Below the pieces are notes generated by a model, which worked only from the letters and a program-made list of their open reading frames with translations, ran no database searches and was not told where the DNA came from. 64,000 nt of DNA from Poecilobothrus nobilitatus (lineage: Eukaryota > Arthropoda > Insecta > Diptera > Dolichopodidae), in contig OX352774.1 of assembly GCA_947095535.1 (NCBI GenBank), positions 238,663,825-238,727,824 on the forward strand. Direction: 5' to 3'. The first letter of the stretch is position 1, and each line of letters begins with the position of its first letter. The position numbers and the translations under genes were made by a program. Of this stretch, positions 59,461-64,000 are shown in pieces.

Positions 59461-59699
59461 AGATTAATCAAAAATAATAGACATTTTTCTAATAACATAT
59501 AATTAGTAGAATGTAATTAAATTAAAAATAAGTATATAATATGTCTTATAAATTATAATTAATATTATATTGTAATAGGTATACTTATAATGAAATAATA
59601 ATAAACCATAATTCTTGTATAAGATAATAGATGGCGTAGAAATAAAAGAAACGTCTCATAGTCTGTACAATAGCTACAGCCGAGTAATCAACGGCTTAG

Positions 59700-59785
59700 T
59701 GAAATTAACTGAAACTTAGTCAAATATGAATAATAAATGAATTAGTGGATGCCCTATGCTCCTTATAGGAGTAGGAAGGAAAAAA
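59700..59785 (+). repeat. LINE or SINE 3' tail, copy 2
   Basis: Shares TTAGTCAAATATGAATAATA and GTGGATGCCCTATGCTCC with 58455-58535 and has a hairpin CTCCT-TAT-AGGAG followed by TAGGAAGGAAAA. Terminal stem-loop plus A-rich end fits recognition by a LINE reverse transcriptase. Confidence 0.6.
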
Positions 59786-60939
59786 AACCAAATCCTAGTA
59801 ACGTTTATTAATTTTGTATATCAATTTAAGAATTTAATATTATGTTCTTAAGATTTAATTCTGTTAAAATTTAATTAAATTTTACTTAAAATATAATAAT
59901 TTTAATTGATCTAAGGAGAGAATTTTAATAAACTTAAGCATTTGTTGATTACTTAAAATAATATGTATTATATTTTCTCTCCTATAAAAGTTTTGTTTTT
60001 CCTTTTTAACGTATTCTTATTAAAACGCTAAGATCCTGGTATTTTCTTTTACTAATTATACAACCATATTTATATCTCATGGTCTTATAAATAATTTGTG
60101 TAATAAATTAAATTACATAATATAAAAAGTAACGGATATTTTTTTATAAATTTTTTTTTTTTTTTATAACCTTTTTAAATTTTTGTTTTTTCTTCCACCT
60201 TCACTCTAATTCCATAATCCATATTTCATCTTTTAATATAATCGTCCTGTTTTTTAAGGACAACCAAAGACACCAAAAAAAATTCTTTTGATAACAAGTC
60301 ATACTTTACAGCATTTTAAATTTTTTTGTTTATTTTTTTTTCGTTTTGATTTAGTGGCATTTGCACTAAAAAAAAAAAACAAGGATCCGTAAATTTTCAT
60401 ATATTAAGGATAAAAATACGTAAAAAAATATCATTCAGGACAAAACAAAAGAGAAAAAAATAACAGAAATTATTTCATATTTTATAAAAATTGAAAAAAA
60501 AAAAACAAAGAGAATTATGAAACTGAATACAGTGACCATTTCTAAAGAATTTAGTTGAACATTTAGTTTTTTTTTTTTAGATGATATTTTGTTAAGGCTC
60601 ATGATGGATTCGAGATTTAAAATAAATCGACGACAATTAAAATGTTGTAAAATTGTATATTTTAGATTATGTAATGAATGGTGCAGTAAAACTTCGATCT
60701 ACTGGTTATAATAATTAGTACAATATTGACCTTTTAATATCAGAAATTAAACTATGTAGCTTATCAATTATTATATACTTCAGTATTTAATATGGTGATC
60801 AAATTTATGATGTTACTGAGTGTAAGCAATTTTACAAATCATAAATAAAACATCTCCTCCTTTCGGCAACAGACTACCTTTATTTTATTTTTACTTATAG
60901 TAAACAGAAATATTATATAAATATTTGTTAGGTACTATT
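59786..60939. other. Gene-free AT-rich stretch
   Basis: A/T-tract DNA. A TTTTAAGGACAACC phrase and an A run near 60370 are the only landmarks. No gene or element seen. Confidence 0.5.
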
Positions 60940-61365
60940 TAAAAACGAGGAAGTATACAGTTGCTAGATAATTAAAGATCTTTCTCTCTCAAAAATTCTA
61001 AATTTTAAGCGTTCTGGAGTTACAGAGGAACCAAAATTATGCAATTACGGTAAATTTACATAGTAAATTGCAAAAAACATATAATTTTTATCTTAGAAAA
61101 TGCCGGTCGTTCGATGTTTTTATAGACTGCAAAAATATTAAGTTGAATGTGAGATATAAACATTATGTAAAAATAACGTTTTTCTTTTTTCAAAAACGAT
61201 CTCTCTTGTGCAACAACATAAAAATGTGTAAACAATAAATCTTTTTGAAGGTGGTTATTTTTTTCTATACATGGTTGAAATTTCATTGCTCGATCTTAAA
61301 CTTTGTAGAAATATTGTTACCAGACAGGCGAACTGAAAGACAAAATGAAACTAATAGGTAAATTT
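60940..61365 (-). mobile_element. Family C element, decayed copy
   Basis: Inverted family C phrases in order: TTCTGGAGTTACAGAGG, TTACGGTAAATTTACATAG, TCGTTCGATGTTTTTATAG, GTGAGATATAAACAT, ATACATGGTTGAAATTTC, AACTTTGTAGAAATATTG and a remnant lead AAATGAAACTAATAGG. The microsatellite is reduced to ACAGACAGGCGAACTGAAAG. The minus frame at 61056-61286 is incidental. Confidence 0.68.
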
Positions 61366-63500
61366 ATTATTTTATATTTTTTTTTTTGAAATAGTATCTA
61401 TGTGCTTAAAAATTACTTTATAAAGTCTATACCTACATATAGCATAAGAATTTTATTTAATTAAATTTGAATGTCTTGATTTGAATTAATTTAACATCTT
61501 TGTTGGATTTAATTATTGCGATGCGATTTATTTTGTTTTGTACTTCTTAAATTTCAAGATAATCTGGTTAATTAAGAAAAAATGAAATCTTCACACTATT
61601 TTCTAATGGAAGCTAAAAACTATGCAAATTTGTTTTTTTTTTTGCTTTTGGACGTTGTATAAGTTATTTTATTGCAATTATTATCAGAGGCACCTGAGGA
61701 TAACCTAAATAGGGCCATAAAAAATCATAAAAAAATTCTTATTGTTAAAAAATGGAAATCACATTTATAATAATACACATATACGTACATAAAAAAAATA
61801 AATCTTTGACCCTCGAGTACTATTAATATAACAGTGATTTTTTTCATGTTTTCGATATCTTTTTGTTTTTCATTTTTCATTTCTCATTTTTGTAGTTACA
61901 CGGTTTTTGTTGCTCTGGTCAAGATGTCACCTCACAAGAGTATTTTTATTTTTTCTTTTGCTTGTTTTTTAATAATTTTTTTTCGTAAACTTTAGTATAT
62001 TGTTGCATTTTTGTGGTAGCATTTTTGTGTAAAAACTTTTTAAGGTAGATTGATTTTTAATCCTTTTTATGCTTTAAAAAACGCAAAAAAAAAAAAAAAA
62101 ATTACATTTGTGGGAGTGGTATTTTGTTTTTTGCTTTAGAAGACAAAAAAAAAATTTACACAATTTTTTACTTTTAAAAATTTTTTTCCTCGTAAATCAA
62201 AAATTTGGAAAGCAAAAAAGTAAATAAAAAGGAAAAATAAAGGATTTGAAAGGACTTATAAAAAATGGTAATAATACCCCAAAATCTGCATTTAATTATT
62301 AAATGCTGAAGTTTACAATAGAATACGTTAGGATAAAGTAAAATAATATATAATTGCGTCAAATGAGCTTAGCATGTTTGTGTTAAAATTATATGTCAAA
62401 AACAAACATTGGTTCAAAGGTTCCATTCATTTTGAGACTTCTTTTAAAGTTGTTGATAACAAATCAAGTATTTTTGTTATGTTCATTTATGAAATTAATA
62501 CTGCAAATAGTTTAATGCAAAGTTAATTATTTTAAGAAATACAAAACATGAAATTAATTCAATTTTCAGATCAGAAATTATTTGTGATAGGAGATAGATT
62601 TGTGTCACAAACGGAAACAAAGACGTACATGCCAAAGTGATAACTTTGATTTAATTTTATTGAAGAAATAATTGAGTCACAACGAAACGGTGAGCTAACA
62701 AGTATATTTAATACATGTTTCGATTCTAAAAAAATTCTTCCGATTCACTTAGGGGATTGTATTAAATGTTTTAAAACCTAAAATTTTAGTTTAAATAATC
62801 GATAGTTTAGGTGGGACAATATAAGGTCGGAACACTACCACGCCTAATTTTCAAGTTTCGTAGAATTTTCGAAGAAATTTGGTTATAATGGGTGGTTACA
62901 CGAATCCTAGACAAACTTTTCTGAAAACTGATGTTTCCCAAATTACTTGTGTATTTTGTTGATTTTGAAACAAAACTATAGTAACTTTTGTTTTAAGTTA
63001 ATTTAATGTAATTATTTTGAGTATTAATACATTTTTATATATGTTAGTATTACATTACATTATATTATTACATTATATGTTAGTATTAGTGGAACATTAA
63101 TATTTTGATTTTTTTTATATTTAATTAATACTGTTATTTACAAAATTTTCATCTTTTTTATTAAGAAGATTTGGACATAATTCGTTTACAGAACTTCTGT
63201 AAAGGAGTCTGAAAAATATTAACACATTGAATGCCATTTATTTTTTTACAGTTTCGTGTAGTTTTATTATAAATTACAATTTTTTACCTTTTTTTTAAAT
63301 ATGTTATTAGTTTTATAGAATATTCCTATTTAATACTCTAAATTCAAATTCCGTCCCATCATTGACAATTGACTATAGTACGCTGATTTTTTATATTATT
63401 ATGTAAGTGTTATCCTTGTCGGCAAATTCTTTTCTCTTACATATTATAATAATACATGCACATAATAATCAGTAAAAAATAATCAATTTTATTATATTAT
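61366..63500. other. Gene-free AT-rich stretch
   Basis: AT-rich DNA; a slightly GC-richer patch at about 62810-62930 (GGTCGGAACACTACCACG) shows no domain. The minus frame at 62174-62362 is composition-driven. No gene seen. Confidence 0.5.
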
Positions 63501-63502
63501 AC

Positions 63503-64000
63503 AGGGTGATTCACAAGTAAATGCCTTGACATATACCATCCTGTAGGAAATACCGTGAGGATACAATTTTTGTATGGGAGCTAAGTTATGGATCCAACAG
63601 TTTTAGAGTTGTAGAGCGATGAAAGAAATTTTGGGGCGGTTTTCTTTGTTTTGATTACAATACCCATAACTTCTGTTTCGAAAAGATTTTGGCATTCTGA
63701 AGTAAGATTTTGATAGAATGAGAAAGTAGCTTCCTTAAATGTATTAATCTTAAATCTCATTTTTTAGTATGAGAAGTTGTGCTATAAGTAGTTTATTTTT
63801 CGTCTTATATTCTGAACGTCTTATATCCAATTGGTTAACAATAGAAAATTTGAACCCTTTAAGCTGCAGTTTTATGAAGTTTGAAATGAATAGATTGGAC
63901 AACGAAAAAACGAGGAACTTTTATTGTTATGATGTTAACGGATCGAAAGATAAACTTTTCTAATTCAAAGAAAATGTTTGCAAAATTTGGTTACAATCAG
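63503..64000 (+). mobile_element. Possible transposon end running off the window
   Basis: A sharp change from AT-rich flank to TACAGGGTGATTCACAAG at 63502, a type of start common to insect DNA elements, followed by sequence of higher complexity to the window edge. The frame at 63769-63963 has no domain I recognise. Without the other end the class cannot be decided. Confidence 0.35.

Overview
This window is gene-poor, very AT-rich eukaryotic DNA, most likely from an insect and plausibly a dipteran. I found no intact host protein gene, no functional rRNA or tRNA gene, no operon structure and no CRISPR array. The open frames present are short, low-complexity (K/N/F/I-rich) and lie inside repeats or homopolymer-rich DNA. 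The recognisable content is mobile-element debris in a matrix of A/T runs. The insect assignment rests on the type of repeats: short elements with an internal (GTCC)n block resembling dipteran DINE-1/Helentron elements, tRNA-derived SINEs, and RNase-H-bearing and Jockey-like LINE fragments.

The dominant component is a set of short non-autonomous elements, here called families A, B and C, which share one layout. The 5' end carries a motif X, a short spacer and its reverse complement X'. A (GTCC/GTCY)n block follows, then a body that is usually tandemly repeated, then X' again. The 3' end is a small hairpin followed by 11-20 nt ending in about C-T-T-G-T-T-T-T. X is TATACCCTAC in A, TATACCCG in B and AGCACATTTCC in C. 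A fourth unit, D, is a ~0.68 kb tandem array whose every unit ends in a sequence resembling the family C 3' end. This layout matches what is known of Helentron-associated INEs (DINE-1, DINE-TR1) of Diptera. No Rep/helicase coding sequence is present, so all copies are non-autonomous.

Regional layout. 1-5.5 kb: three family C elements, two of them head to head. 5.5-19.6 kb: AT-rich spacer with a Jockey-like reverse transcriptase fragment (7.55-7.98 kb), a SINE (11.3 kb), a second LINE fragment (16.1 kb) and a family B fragment (17.8 kb). 19.6-25 kb: a well-preserved SINE with target-site duplication, a decayed C element, a B element inside a larger inverted-repeat element, a small foldback and a MITE-like element. 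25-44.6 kb: mostly A/T-tract DNA with decayed C, B, SINE and LINE RNase-H fragments. 44.6-51.1 kb: a dense nest with a C element between long inverted arms, B and C pieces, and an A element with about fifteen 147-bp tandem repeats. 51.4-55.7 kb: the ~0.68 kb D array. 56.3-57.9 kb: an A element cleanly inserted into a B element. 57.9-64 kb: LINE/SINE 3' tails, a decayed C element and a possible element end at the right edge.

Nothing here works together as a pathway. The biological interest lies in the element families, their shared terminal grammar, their internal satellites and their nesting.
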